A DNA stretch of 64,000 nucleotides from an uncultured Collinsella sp. (GCA_902490305.1 CABUDI010000003.1:62001-126000), one strand, 5' to 3'. Shown: positions 1 to 7,983, counted from the stretch's first letter. The notes: generated from the letters alone by a model not told the origin. A program made the numbers and translations.

Positions 1-2
1 GT

Positions 3-686
3 ATCGGCGTCAATGCCGGTTCGCTCGAGCAGGATATCGCCGAGCGCGACGACCTCACGCAGCCCGAAAAGCTCGTGATGTCAGGCGAGCGCTTCGTCAA
101 GCACTTTGAGGACCGCGGTTTTACGAACATTGTGCTTTCGGCCAAGGCCCATAGCGTGCAAACGACGCTTGATACCTATCGAGCCCTGTCGCGTGAGATT
201 CCCCACGTTCCGCTTCACCTGGGCGTGACGGAGGCGGGGACCAAGCTCCAGGGCACCATCAAGAGCTCTGTAGGCTTGGGTATCTTGCTTTCCGAAGGCA
301 TTGGCGACACCATGCGTGTGTCGCTCACAGCCGATCCGGTTGAGGAGCCGCCGGTTGCCTGGGGTATTCTGCAGTCGTTGGGCCTGCGTCGCCGTGGCCC
401 CGAGATTGTCTCGTGCCCCACATGCGCCCGCTGCCAGGTTAACCTTATTCCCATTGCCGAGGAGGTTACCGAGCGGCTTAAGAACTATTCCGCGCCGCTT
501 TCGATCGCTGTGATGGGATGTGCCGTTAATGGCCCCGGCGAGGCATCTGATGCCGATCTGGGCGTTGCTTGCGGACGTGGTCAGGCCTTGCTCTTTTCGC
601 ATGGCCAGATCATTGGTAAAGTAGCTGAGGACCAAATTGTCGACGCGCTTATGGCCGAGGTCGACAAGCTTATTGAGGAGAAATAA
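3..686 (+). CDS. ispG: 4-hydroxy-3-methylbut-2-en-1-yl diphosphate synthase, 5' truncated
   Basis: C-terminal 227 residues of IspG/GcpE, the [4Fe-4S] enzyme that makes HMBPP in the non-mevalonate isoprenoid pathway. The frame is open from the window edge and begins with IGVNAGSLEQD, a typical GcpE segment. Cluster ligands are visible: the CPTC pair (residues 138 and 141 of this fragment), the later Cys in MGCAVNGPGE (173) and the Glu of the same motif. The stop is followed directly by the proS ATG, so the two are probably co-transcribed and coupled. The start lies outside the window. Confidence 0.95.
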   Translation: MGVNAGSLEQDIAERDDLTQPEKLVMSGERFVKHFEDRGFTNIVLSAKAHSVQTTLDTYRALSREIPHVPLHLGVTEAGTKLQGTIKSSVGLGILLSEGIGDTMRVSLTADPVEEPPVAWGILQSLGLRRRGPEIVSCPTCARCQVNLIPIAEEVTERLKNYSAPLSIAVMGCAVNGPGEASDADLGVACGRGQALLFSHGQIIGKVAEDQIVDALMAEVDKLIEEK

Positions 687-2408
687 ATGACCCGAGCAAT
701 GTATATGTCTAAGCTTTATGCGCCGACGCTTAAAGAGGATCCGGCGGACGCTGAGCTCGCCAGCCACCGTCTGCTGCTCCGTGCCGGCATGATCCGTAAG
801 GAGGCCGCCGGTCTATATTCCTACCTGCCGCTTGCTTGGCGCTCGATTCGCAAGATCGAGAACATCGTGCGCGACGAGATGGACGCCGCCGGCGCCCAGG
901 AGCTTATGATGCCTATCATGGTCGATGCCGAGTTGTGGCGTGAGTCCGGCCGCATCGACGCCTATGGCAAGGAGCTTGTGCGCTTTGACGACCGTCACGG
1001 TCGCGAGTTCGTCCTGGGCCCCACGCACGAGGAGACCGTCACGGCCCTGGTGCGCAATGAGCTGCGCTCCTACAAGCAGCTACCCGTTAACCTCTACCAC
1101 ATCCAGGATAAGTTCCGCGACGAGTTCCGCCCCCGCTTTGGCCTGATGCGCGGTCGCGAGTTCATCATGAAGGATGCCTACAGCTTCTCCGCCACGCAGG
1201 AGAGCCTGCAGGAGGAGTATGACAAGATGAAGCAGGCCTACGCTAACATCTGCGAGCGCTGCTATATCAAGGCCCTGCCCGTTGTTGCCGACTCCGGTGA
1301 GATCGGTGGCGATACCTCCGTCGAGTACATGGCTTTGGCCGACGCCGGCGAGGCTTCGCTCGTCTACTGCGACGATTGCGGCTTTGCTGCCGATGACGAG
1401 GCGGCAAGCACCAAGGTCGTCGTGACCGAGGGTCCTGGTGACGGTACGCTCACCAAGGTTGAGACTCCGGGCATGGGCACCATTGAGGCAGTTGCTAAGT
1501 TCTTTGGGTTCCCCGAGAACGGCACTCGCAAGTCGCTGGCACTCATCGACGCCGAGGGCAAGCCGGTCGTGGCCATTGTTCCGGGCGATCACGAGCTCAA
1601 CGATTGCAAGGCCGAGCACGTCTTTGGCAAGGGCTATCGCATGATGACCGACGAGGAGCTTCAGGCGAACGGTCTGCACAAGGGCTTTATCGGACCGGTT
1701 AACCTGCCCGATGGCATTCGTCTGGTGTGCGACGAGAGCCTGCGCGATTCCAAGCAGTGGGCCTGCGGTGCCAACGAGGTCGATTATCACTTTACCGGTG
1801 CCTGCCCCGAGCGCGACTTTACCGTCGATGAGTGGGCCGATCTGGTCACCGTTGTCGCCGGCGACCCCTGCCCGCACTGCGGCAAGCCGCTCTCCGCTGC
1901 CCGCGGCATCGAGGTCTCTCAGGTCTTCCAGCTGGGCACCAAGTATTCCGAGGCCATGGGTGCCACCTTTATGGACGAGGACGGCAAGGAGAAGCCGCTC
2001 ATCATGGGCTGCTACGGCGTTGGTGTGTCCCGCTCGCTCGCTGCCGTCGTGGAGCAGCACAACGACGAGCACGGTATCGTCTGGCCGGTCTCCGTTGCCC
2101 CGTACGAGGTCGCGGTGATTCCGCTCGATCCCAAGAAGGAGGAGTGCGCTACCGTCTGCGAGCAGATCGTTGATGGCCTGTGCGCCGAGGGTATCGAGGT
2201 TGTCGTCGACGACCGCGACGAGCGTCCCGGCTTTAAGTTTGCCGACAACGACCTTATGGGCTTCCCGTATCAGGTCGTTCTGGGTAAGCGTGGCCTTAAG
2301 AATGGCACCGTTGAGCTCAAGGACCGTGCCACGGGTGAGCGCGAGGATGTGGCGATCGACGAGGTCGTCGCCAAGGTCGCCGAGCTTGTGAAGGCAGCAC
2401 GCCGTTAA
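687..2408 (+). CDS. proS: Prolyl-tRNA synthetase (bacterial type)
   Basis: Charges tRNA-Pro with proline in the cytoplasm. The 573-residue length fits the bacterial ProS form with an editing insertion. Class II signatures include the FVLGPTHEETVTALV segment, the REFIMKDAYSF motif and a motif-3-like GCYGVGVSR near residue 441. An editing-domain-like middle section (about 230-400) and a C-terminal anticodon-binding domain (VIPLDPKKEE onward) follow. The ATG abuts the ispG stop, and a strong terminator lies 30 bp after the gene, so it is the last gene of that operon. Confidence 0.96.
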   Translation: MTRAMYMSKLYAPTLKEDPADAELASHRLLLRAGMIRKEAAGLYSYLPLAWRSIRKIENIVRDEMDAAGAQELMMPIMVDAELWRESGRIDAYGKELVRFDDRHGREFVLGPTHEETVTALVRNELRSYKQLPVNLYHIQDKFRDEFRPRFGLMRGREFIMKDAYSFSATQESLQEEYDKMKQAYANICERCYIKALPVVADSGEIGGDTSVEYMALADAGEASLVYCDDCGFAADDEAASTKVVVTEGPGDGTLTKVETPGMGTIEAVAKFFGFPENGTRKSLALIDAEGKPVVAIVPGDHELNDCKAEHVFGKGYRMMTDEELQANGLHKGFIGPVNLPDGIRLVCDESLRDSKQWACGANEVDYHFTGACPERDFTVDEWADLVTVVAGDPCPHCGKPLSAARGIEVSQVFQLGTKYSEAMGATFMDEDGKEKPLIMGCYGVGVSRSLAAVVEQHNDEHGIVWPVSVAPYEVAVIPLDPKKEECATVCEQIVDGLCAEGIEVVVDDRDERPGFKFADNDLMGFPYQVVLGKRGLKNGTVELKDRATGEREDVAIDEVVAKVAELVKAARR

Positions 2409-2438
2409 TCGACGATTTCGCTTGTAGTTCGATATACG

Positions 2439-2487
2439 GGACGGCCCCGCATTTCTCCAGATCGGGGAGATGCGGGGCCGTCCTTTT
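2439..2487 (+). terminator. Rho-independent terminator after proS
   Basis: GC-rich hairpin with arms GGACGGCCCCGCAT (2439-2452) and the complement ending at 2483, short loop, followed by TTTT. It is placed 30 bp after the proS stop. Confidence 0.9.
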
Positions 2488-2510
2488 ATCTTGTGGCATC
2501 CTCGATATCT

Positions 2511-2549
2511 AAAAGGAAAACCCCACAGCCCATGAGAGCTGCGGGGTTT
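2511..2549 (-). terminator. Terminator for the minus-strand phosphotransferase gene
   Basis: Inverted repeat AACCCCACAGC / GCTGCGGGGTT with one mismatch. Read on the minus strand it is followed by TTTTCCTTTT. It lies 38 bp beyond the stop of the gene ending at 2587 and faces the proS terminator, so the two units converge here. Confidence 0.8.
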
Positions 2550-2586
2550 CCCTTGTGCCTCCGATGCGAAGGAAATCGCTCAGATA

Positions 2587-3351
2587 TTACTGATAATCGA
2601 CGACGTCGATCCAGTTCTTAAGGAACTCATCGTTCACGTTGCGCTTACGAGCGAGCTCGGAAGCGGCAACGATGCTCGTCCACTGACGCACGACCTGCAT
2701 GGGCATGTCGGCGCGGTCGCAGTAGAGCTCCAGGTAGGCCTCAGCCTGGTCCTTGCTGTTGAGGGCAAAGAGCAGGTAGGTGGTGGCAACGTCGGCAGCA
2801 GGGGAGCCCTGGGTGGCATGTGCCCAGTCGCACACATAGAGCTGGCCGTCGTCGCCGACGATGACGTTGGAGGGGTTGAAGTCGCCGTGGCAGACCTTGA
2901 ACTCCTTGGTCATGCCGTCCAGACGCTCCTGAAGGTTGTAGCGCGTGGTGGCATTGAGCTGATCAAGGCTGTCGATCATGCGGGCGTACTTGTCGCGCTG
3001 ACGGTTGAGCAGCGGGGAGGTGTAGCCGTGGATCTCGATCTGGAGGTCGACGAACATCTCGAGGTACTCACCAAAGCGCTGGGGCTCGGCAGTCATCTTC
3101 TCGGCAAGGGTGGTGCCCGGAACCTTCTCGGTCACGAGCGCCCAGCCGTTGGCGTTCTCGAGCTGGGAAACCTCGAGCGCCTTGGGGCTGCGGATGCCGC
3201 ACTCATTGATGCGGGCAAGATTCAAAGCCTCGTTGAACACGTCGGAGACAGGCTTGGTCTCGTTAAAGACCTTGACGATCTTGTCGCCCAGGTCGTAAAC
3301 GACCTTGTTGCCACGGCGGACGAGCTCGGTCTTGGAATCGGGTAGCAGCAT
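2587..3351 (-). CDS. Aminoglycoside phosphotransferase / choline-kinase-fold protein
   Basis: 254-residue kinase-like protein. It has the catalytic HGD of the APH/choline-kinase family (H155-G-D157 in CHGDFNPSN) and the metal-binding CDW (D175) that replaces DFG. An N-terminal lobe with a GNKVVYDLGDKIVKVF strand pair fits nucleotide binding. The substrate cannot be told from sequence; sugar, choline or a small metabolite is possible, and antibiotic resistance should not be assumed. The start has AAAGGATG as ribosome site. It lies downstream of adhE on the same strand with an 88-bp gap containing a strong hairpin. Confidence 0.8.
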   Translation of the reverse strand: MLLPDSKTELVRRGNKVVYDLGDKIVKVFNETKPVSDVFNEALNLARINECGIRSPKALEVSQLENANGWALVTEKVPGTTLAEKMTAEPQRFGEYLEMFVDLQIEIHGYTSPLLNRQRDKYARMIDSLDQLNATTRYNLQERLDGMTKEFKVCHGDFNPSNVIVGDDGQLYVCDWAHATQGSPAADVATTYLLFALNSKDQAEAYLELYCDRADMPMQVVRQWTSIVAASELARKRNVNDEFLKNWIDVVDYQ

Positions 3352-3383
3352 GGTTGCATCCTTTCAACGATGCGATAGAAGCG

Positions 3384-3422
3384 ACGGCGGGGGTGTGTGA
3401 AACACCCGTGCACCCCCGCCGT
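3384..3422 (-). terminator. Strong hairpin between adhE and the phosphotransferase gene
   Basis: Perfect 12-bp arms ACGGCGGGGGTG / CACCCCCGCCGT with a 15-nt loop just 3' of adhE. On the minus strand no U-run follows the stem, so it may be a partial terminator or a 3'-end stabiliser that lowers expression of the downstream gene relative to adhE. Confidence 0.55.
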
Positions 3423-3439
3423 TAAAAACCGTGCTAAAA

Positions 3440-6088
3440 CTAGCAGACGGCGTAGTCCTGAGGCTCGCGGCCGTAGTAGGCGTCCAGGTAGAGCTCCTTG
3501 ATCTCGCTCATGAGCGGGTAGCGCGGGTTGGCGCCGGTGCACTGGTCGTTGAATGCCTGCTCGGTCATCTCGTCGAGGGTGTCGAGGAAGTACTGCTCGT
3601 CAACACCGTAGTCGGCGATGGTCTTCTTGACGCCGATGAAGTCCTTGAGCTCCTCGAGCTTCGTGATGAAGTTCTCGAAGACCTCCTTGTCGTCCTTGCC
3701 CTCGATGCCGCAGTACTTGGCCATCTCGGCGTAGTTGTGCAGCGCGTTGGGGTAAGGATACTGGGAGAAGGTACCCATCTTGACGGGAGCCTCGGCGGCG
3801 TTGTAGCGCATAACGCGGGTCAGGATGACGGCGTTTGCGAGGCCGTGGGGCAGGTGATGGAAGGCGCCGAGCTTGTGGGCCATGGAGTGGTTGAGGCCCA
3901 GGAAGGCATTGGCGAAGGCCATACCGGCCATGCAAGAGGCGTTGTGCATCTCCTCGCGGGCATGCGGGTCCTTGGCGCCGTTCGTGAAGCTGGAGGGCAG
4001 GTTCTCGAAGACGAGCTTAGCAGCGCGCTCGGAGAGGCCCTTGGTGTAGTCGGAAGCCATGATGGAGACGTAGGACTCGATGGCGTGGGTCATGACGTCG
4101 ATGCCGGAGGCAGCGGTCAGGCCGCGCGGGGCGGTCATGCAGTTGTCGGCGTCGACGATAGCCATGTTGGGGAGCAGCGCGTAGTCGGCGAGCGGCCACT
4201 TGATGCCGGTCTCCTTGTCGGTGATGATGGCGAACGGCGTGCACTCGGAGCCGGTACCCGAAGAGGTCGGGACGGCGACGAAGTAGGCCTTCTTGCCCAT
4301 CTCGGGGAAAGTGAAGATACGCTTGCGGATGTCCATGAAGTCCATGGCCATGTCCTCAAACTTGCACTCGGGGTGCTCGTACATCATCCACATGATCTTG
4401 CCGGCGTCCATAGCGGAGCCACCGCCGACGGCGATGATCACGTCAGGCTCAAAGAGAGCCATCTGCTTGGCGCCGCGACGTGCGCACTGCAGCGACGGAT
4501 CGGGCTCGACGTCGTAGAAGCAGTCGTGGGCGATGCCCATCTCGTCGAGCTTGGCCTCGATGGCGCGGGTGTTGCCATTCTTGAAGAGGAACTGGTCGGT
4601 GACGATGAAGGCGCGCTTCTTGCCCATGACGGTACCGAGCTCGTCGAGGGCGACGGGCGTGGAACCCTTCTTGAAGTAGACCTTCTCGGGAGCGCGGAAC
4701 CACAGCATGTTCTCACGGCGCTCGGCCACAGTCTTAACGTTGATCAAGTGCTTCACCCCAACGTTCTCGGAGACGGAGTTGCCGCCCCAGGAGCCGCAGC
4801 CCAGGGTCAGAGACGGCTTCATGCCAAAGTTGTACAGGTCACCGATGCCGCCGTGCGAGGACGGGGTATTGATGACGATACGGCAGGCCTTCATGACGTG
4901 CTCGAACAGGCTGATCTTCTCGGCCTGGGCGGGGTGCACGTACAGAGAGGCGGTGTGGCCCGGGCCACCGGCGAGCACCAGGTGCTCGGCCTTGTCGACG
5001 GCCTCCTGGAAGTCCTTGGCGTGGTACATGGCCAGGACCGGGGAGAGCTTCTCGTGGGAGAACTCCTCCTTGGCGGGGTCGGTGGAGGTGACCTCGGCGA
5101 TCAAGATCTTGGTCTTGGCGGGAACCTCGATGCCTGCGAGCTCGGCGATCTTGGCGGCAGCCATGCCGGGGATGCGGTGGTCGAGAGCGCCGTTCTTGAA
5201 CATGGCGGCACGCAGAGCCTCCATCTCGGCACCCTGCTTGACGAAGTAGCAGCCGCGCTTCTGGAACTCGGCCTTAACCTGGTCATAGATGGTGTCGATG
5301 ACGGTCACGGACTGCTCGGAAGCGCAGATCATGCCGTTGTCGAAGGTCTTGGAGTGGATGATGGAGTTGACGGCGAGCAGCACGTCGGCGGTGTCGTCGA
5401 TGACGACCGGGGTGTTACCGGCGCCAACGCCCAGGGCGGGCTTGCCCGAGGAGTAGGCGGCCTTGACCATGCCCGGGCCACCGGTGGCGAGGATGATGTC
5501 GACGTCGCGCATGACCATGTTGGTCAGCTCGATGGAGGGGACATCGACCCAGCCGATGATGCCCTCGGGGGCACCGGCCTTGACGGCGGCGTCAAGCACG
5601 AGCTTAGCGGCGGCGATGGTGCACTTGGCGGCAGCCGGGTGCGGGGAGATGATGATGGCGTTGCGGGTCTTCAGGCTGATCAGCGTCTTGAAGATCGCAG
5701 TGGAGGTGGGGTTGGTCGTCGGGATGACGGCGCCCACGATGCCGATGGGCTCGGCGATCTTGGTGATGCCGTAGGCCTCGTCGCGCTCCAGGACACCACA
5801 GGTCTTGGTGTTCTTGTAAGCGTTGTAGATGTACTCTGCGGCGTAGTGGTTCTTGATGACCTTGTCCTCAAGAACGCCGCGGCCGGTCTCCTCGATGGCC
5901 ATCTTCGCCAACGGGATACGAGCCTTGTTGGCGGCCATGGCGGCCTCATAGAAGATCTTGTCGACCTGCTCCTGCGTGTACGTAGCAAAAAGCGCCTGGG
6001 CCTCTCGCATCTGAGCGAGCTTAGCCTCAAGCGCCTCTACGTTGTCCACAATTGCGGGAGTAGTGTTTTCCGGTGACTTTTTCACCAT
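3440..6088 (-). CDS. adhE: Bifunctional acetaldehyde/alcohol dehydrogenase
   Basis: 882-residue AdhE that reduces acetyl-CoA to acetaldehyde and then to ethanol, recycling NADH during fermentation. The N-terminal half (about 1-440) is a CoA-acylating aldehyde dehydrogenase with the nucleophile Cys255 in GMICASEQS and a GAGNTPVVID glycine-rich segment. The C-terminal half (about 460-870) is an iron-dependent alcohol dehydrogenase with GGGSAMDAGK, GTGSECTPFA and the His-rich NHSMAHKLGAFHHLPHG metal site. Length is normal for spirosome-forming AdhE. The ribosome site is AAGGAGACACAA. A perfect inverted repeat lies about 93 bp upstream. Confidence 0.97.
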   Translation of the reverse strand: MVKKSPENTTPAIVDNVEALEAKLAQMREAQALFATYTQEQVDKIFYEAAMAANKARIPLAKMAIEETGRGVLEDKVIKNHYAAEYIYNAYKNTKTCGVLERDEAYGITKIAEPIGIVGAVIPTTNPTSTAIFKTLISLKTRNAIIISPHPAAAKCTIAAAKLVLDAAVKAGAPEGIIGWVDVPSIELTNMVMRDVDIILATGGPGMVKAAYSSGKPALGVGAGNTPVVIDDTADVLLAVNSIIHSKTFDNGMICASEQSVTVIDTIYDQVKAEFQKRGCYFVKQGAEMEALRAAMFKNGALDHRIPGMAAAKIAELAGIEVPAKTKILIAEVTSTDPAKEEFSHEKLSPVLAMYHAKDFQEAVDKAEHLVLAGGPGHTASLYVHPAQAEKISLFEHVMKACRIVINTPSSHGGIGDLYNFGMKPSLTLGCGSWGGNSVSENVGVKHLINVKTVAERRENMLWFRAPEKVYFKKGSTPVALDELGTVMGKKRAFIVTDQFLFKNGNTRAIEAKLDEMGIAHDCFYDVEPDPSLQCARRGAKQMALFEPDVIIAVGGGSAMDAGKIMWMMYEHPECKFEDMAMDFMDIRKRIFTFPEMGKKAYFVAVPTSSGTGSECTPFAIITDKETGIKWPLADYALLPNMAIVDADNCMTAPRGLTAASGIDVMTHAIESYVSIMASDYTKGLSERAAKLVFENLPSSFTNGAKDPHAREEMHNASCMAGMAFANAFLGLNHSMAHKLGAFHHLPHGLANAVILTRVMRYNAAEAPVKMGTFSQYPYPNALHNYAEMAKYCGIEGKDDKEVFENFITKLEELKDFIGVKKTIADYGVDEQYFLDTLDEMTEQAFNDQCTGANPRYPLMSEIKELYLDAYYGREPQDYAVC

Positions 6089-6128
6089 TTGTGTCTCCTT
6101 GCGATCGGAGATTTACCCTACGTCTTGC

Positions 6129-6134
6129 ATGATA
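6129..6134 (-). promoter_or_regulatory. Probable extended -10 of the adhE promoter
   Basis: Minus-strand TGCTATCAT fits an extended -10 (TGnTANNAT), about 41 bp upstream of the adhE ATG. No clear -35 hexamer is seen at the usual spacing, which suits an extended -10 promoter or one needing an activator. Confidence 0.4.
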
Positions 6135-6180
6135 GCAAGAAATAATTCAGTAAACGGTAAGATTCCCGTAAAAGGCATAC

Positions 6181-6210
6181 TAAAACGCTTCAATAAACTG
6201 AAGCGTTTTA
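6181..6210. promoter_or_regulatory. Perfect 12-bp inverted repeat upstream of adhE, candidate operator
   Basis: Arms TAAAACGCTTCA and TGAAGCGTTTTA separated by ATAAAC. It lies about 93 bp upstream of the adhE start and upstream of the proposed -10. No U-run follows on the minus strand and no gene ends nearby, so an operator is more likely than a terminator. It does not match the Rex consensus (TTGTGA-N6-TCACAA). The binding protein is unknown. Confidence 0.55.
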
Positions 6211-6240
6211 ACTAAAACTATCTGCCAGTGCATCGCCCCG

Positions 6241-6290
6241 CTCATTGGGGACAGACTTACATTAGTGCTTTCACTCATTTGGGACAGACA
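6241..6290. repeat. REP-like repeats upstream of the RAYT transposase (two copies)
   Basis: Two copies of a GGGACAGAC core: ATTGGGGACAGACTTACAT (6244-6262) and ATTTGGGACAGACAT (6277-6291), both with CTCATT in front. Imperfect short inverted repeats flank the cores. The same core in the opposite orientation occurs twice downstream of the transposase at 7225-7280. The 331-bp gap 6089-6419 holds this, the adhE control region and an AT-rich stretch. Confidence 0.75.
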
Positions 6291-6419
6291 TCGATTTGTC
6301 ATTTTGTCGTTTTGGGCATGTTTTTGTCGTTCATTGTATATAAATAGGTCACAGGCTCAGCATTTCGCGTTGCTTCTCTCCTTTTAGGTGTTGCCTGTAC
6401 AGTTTTGAAAGGAGAGATT

Positions 6420-7196
6420 ATGCCCCGATGCGCCCGCGCCGTTTCGCTCACCGGCTATTACCACGTCTATGACCGCGGCAATTCCAAACAGATTATTTTT
6501 GAAGATGACTCCGACCGCTATCGTTTCTTATCGGATATCTCGGACAGGTTTGCACGCCATAAAGTGGCGGTGTTGGCTTGGTGCCTTATGGACAATCACT
6601 TCCATTTGATGGTTGATGACCCATATGACAACCTTTCAAGGGCGATGCAGTGTGCTCTGACGGCGTACGCTAAATATTTCAACGGGAAAACGGGGAGAAC
6701 GGGCCACCTGTTTGACAATCGCTATTCGCGTGTTGCGGTTGAGTCTGACACACAGGCGGTGCAGCTACTCGATTATATCCATCTCAATCCTGTGAAAGGG
6801 GCGATCGACTCACTTGAAGCATACCGCTGGTCAAGCTTTAGGGCATACCAGCTGGGCTACGATCCCTTTGACATCTGCGATGCGGCTCCTATGCTCGATA
6901 TTGTCGGGGGGTCTCGTCGCTATTGCGAGCATCTTAAGGAAGTTGCCGGGCGGATCTGGTCAGTTGAGATTCTTCCGCGTCGACGGATTCCCGACGAGGA
7001 TGCCCTTACCGTCGCACGCGAGGCCCTGCCGAGCATTGATCCTGCGCTGCTCAAGGCCCTGCCTCACCCCGAACGTGATGCGTGTCTGCTGAGGCTCAGG
7101 CGGGCGCATCTCACGGTCAAGCAAATTGCCCGTATCACCGGTATCGGCGCCACAAGCGTAACCAAGGCCACCGCAGGCTGGAACGAGGCGGCGTGA
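6420..7196 (+). CDS. REP-associated tyrosine transposase (RAYT, Y1_Tnp/IS200-like)
   Basis: 258-residue HUH single-strand DNA transposase. The HUH motif is H60-F-H62 in MDNHFHLMV and the likely catalytic tyrosine is in LTAYAKYFN (Y83 or Y86). DYIHLNPVKG and WSSFRAY are typical of the RAYT branch. A C-terminal helix-turn-helix (TVKQIARITGIGATSVTK) may help DNA recognition. The ATG at 6420 is chosen because GAAAGGAG sits just upstream; an in-frame TTG at 6405 precedes that site. It is flanked by inverted REP-like repeats. It appears intact. Confidence 0.88.
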   Translation: MPRCARAVSLTGYYHVYDRGNSKQIIFEDDSDRYRFLSDISDRFARHKVAVLAWCLMDNHFHLMVDDPYDNLSRAMQCALTAYAKYFNGKTGRTGHLFDNRYSRVAVESDTQAVQLLDYIHLNPVKGAIDSLEAYRWSSFRAYQLGYDPFDICDAAPMLDIVGGSRRYCEHLKEVAGRIWSVEILPRRRIPDEDALTVAREALPSIDPALLKALPHPERDACLLRLRRAHLTVKQIARITGIGATSVTKATAGWNEAA

Positions 7197-7224
7197 GGCA
7201 GGGGCCGAACCGCTGCCGGCATGC

Positions 7225-7280
7225 GTTACGTCTGTCCCCAATGCATGAAAACACTCATGTAAGTCTGTCCCCAATGAGTG
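7225..7280. repeat. REP-like hairpins downstream of the RAYT transposase (two copies)
   Basis: Two units carry GTCTGTCCCCA, the reverse complement of the upstream core. The second (7252-7280) is flanked by perfect 7-bp arms CACTCAT and ATGAGTG, so it can fold with the core in the loop. The first (about 7221-7246) has ATGC...GCAT arms. This is the structure expected of REP sequences mobilised by RAYT proteins. Confidence 0.75.
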
Positions 7281-7283
7281 CAA

Positions 7284-7314
7284 AAAGGCGCCCTCCGTGG
7301 GGGAGGACGCCTTT
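7284..7314 (-). terminator. Terminator of rpmB
   Basis: AAAGGCG-CCCTCC paired with GGAGG-A-CGCCTTT. Read on the minus strand the stem ends in a T-run (CGCCTTTTTG). It lies 69 bp after the rpmB stop. Confidence 0.8.
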
Positions 7315-7382
7315 GGTAAGTTCTATATGAACGCGAGGTCTTTGACCCGGAGAGTCCGAGGTACTTGTTGGTAAGACCTTAT

Positions 7383-7571
7383 TTAGGAGCGCGCAACCTT
7401 GCCGGACTTGAGGCAGGTGGAGCAAACGTTCATCTTGCGACGGTGACCATCGACGACGACGTAAACGCGCTGGATGTTGGGGCGGAACTTACGGTTGGTG
7501 ACGCGGTGAGAGTGGCTGATGGAGCGACCGGCAACGGGGTGCTTACCGCAAACTTCGCAAACTTTGGACAT
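7383..7571 (-). CDS. rpmB: 50S ribosomal protein L28
   Basis: 62-residue L28, a large-subunit protein. It is the zinc-binding form, with Cys pairs C5xxC8 and C50xxC53. The SHSHRVTNRKFRPNIQ core is diagnostic. The ATG at 7571 follows GGAGGGTCAGTT; a longer in-frame start at 7619 would place that ribosome site inside the gene and is rejected. It is monocistronic, with its own terminator and an extended -10 TGCTATAGT (7626-7631 on the minus strand). Confidence 0.96.
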   Translation of the reverse strand: MSKVCEVCGKHPVAGRSISHSHRVTNRKFRPNIQRVYVVVDGHRRKMNVCSTCLKSGKVARS

Positions 7572-7625
7572 AACTGACCCTCCTTGGGCGACAAACGAAC
7601 ATGTCGCGTTAACAAACAAGCCTGA

Positions 7626-7631
7626 ACTATA
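7626..7631 (-). promoter_or_regulatory. Extended -10 of the rpmB promoter
   Basis: Minus-strand GTGCTATAGT, about 55 bp upstream of the rpmB start. The same string occurs before rpsT, and GTGCTAAAAT occurs before mihF. Confidence 0.5.
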
Positions 7632-7862
7632 GCACAGAAGCAGCCCTCTGTGCGCAATCTACACAGAGATATTCCTCTTTTGGCGATAGTGCCGACGCCT
7701 CGGCCCTGGACGTAGATCCGATTCGCGTGCAGCGAGGGGGATTATGCCAGCTCGCGCCAACGTTTTCAAGCGCATCCCACAAATATATATAGGTTTGTGG
7801 AGCGACCGTCCCCGTTTATCGATTGCTTCGTATTTATGCTCGCAATTAAGCTCGAGGTTGGC

Positions 7863-7868
7863 TACACT
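7863..7868 (+). promoter_or_regulatory. Possible -10 of the pyr operon
   Basis: GGCTACACT lies 155 bp upstream of pyrR and just before the folded leader. It resembles other GG-TA-rich -10 candidates in this window. No good -35 is visible. The rest of the 451-bp gap 7572-8022 holds the rpmB promoter, a short inverted repeat CCACAAA/TTTGTGG at 7777-7800 and the leader described separately. Confidence 0.35.
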
Positions 7869-7886
7869 ATCTCTTGACCATTAAAG

Positions 7887-7983
7887 GGGTACGAGATACC
7901 CGCATGGAATTACATTGCTGCCAAAGAGCAGCCCTTCCTGTGGGTGTCTGGTCCGCTTTGAGCGGTCGGGCATCTATTTTTTT
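7887..7983 (+). promoter_or_regulatory. Attenuator-like leader of the pyr operon
   Basis: Three mutually exclusive structures can be drawn. An upstream hairpin GGGTA/TACCC (7887-7901, loop CGAGA) competes with an antiterminator in which AGATACCC (7894-7901) pairs with GGGTGTCT (7942-7949). The antiterminator in turn blocks a terminator stem (about 7943-7974, loop TTG) that ends in TATTTTTTT. A further GCTGC/GCAGC hairpin lies between (7917-7932). With pyrR as the first gene, PyrR/UMP-controlled attenuation is the likely mode, though the Bacillus PyrR-binding loop consensus is not obvious. Confidence 0.7.

Noticed and set aside
2587..3351. Aminoglycoside resistance gene
   Set aside because: The fold fits, but the HGD/CDW motifs are common to choline, fructosamine and many metabolite kinases; nothing shows drug specificity or mobility.
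3431..6076. An 881-codon open frame antisense to adhE
   Set aside because: It mirrors adhE codon by codon; the translation is a low-complexity Val/Leu/Gly/Asp string without family signals, while adhE is unmistakable. High GC codon bias creates such shadows.
7777..7800. CCACAAA/TTTGTGG inverted repeat, possible Rex-like operator
   Set aside because: Arms contain TTTGTGG, but the spacing (10 bp) and half-sites do not fit Rex, and no redox gene is adjacent; left as a note only.
7744..7884. 46-codon ORF with a GAGGGGG site in the rpmB-pyrR gap
   Set aside because: The ribosome site is plausible, but the product has no recognisable features and there is no supporting promoter or conservation; not enough to call a gene.
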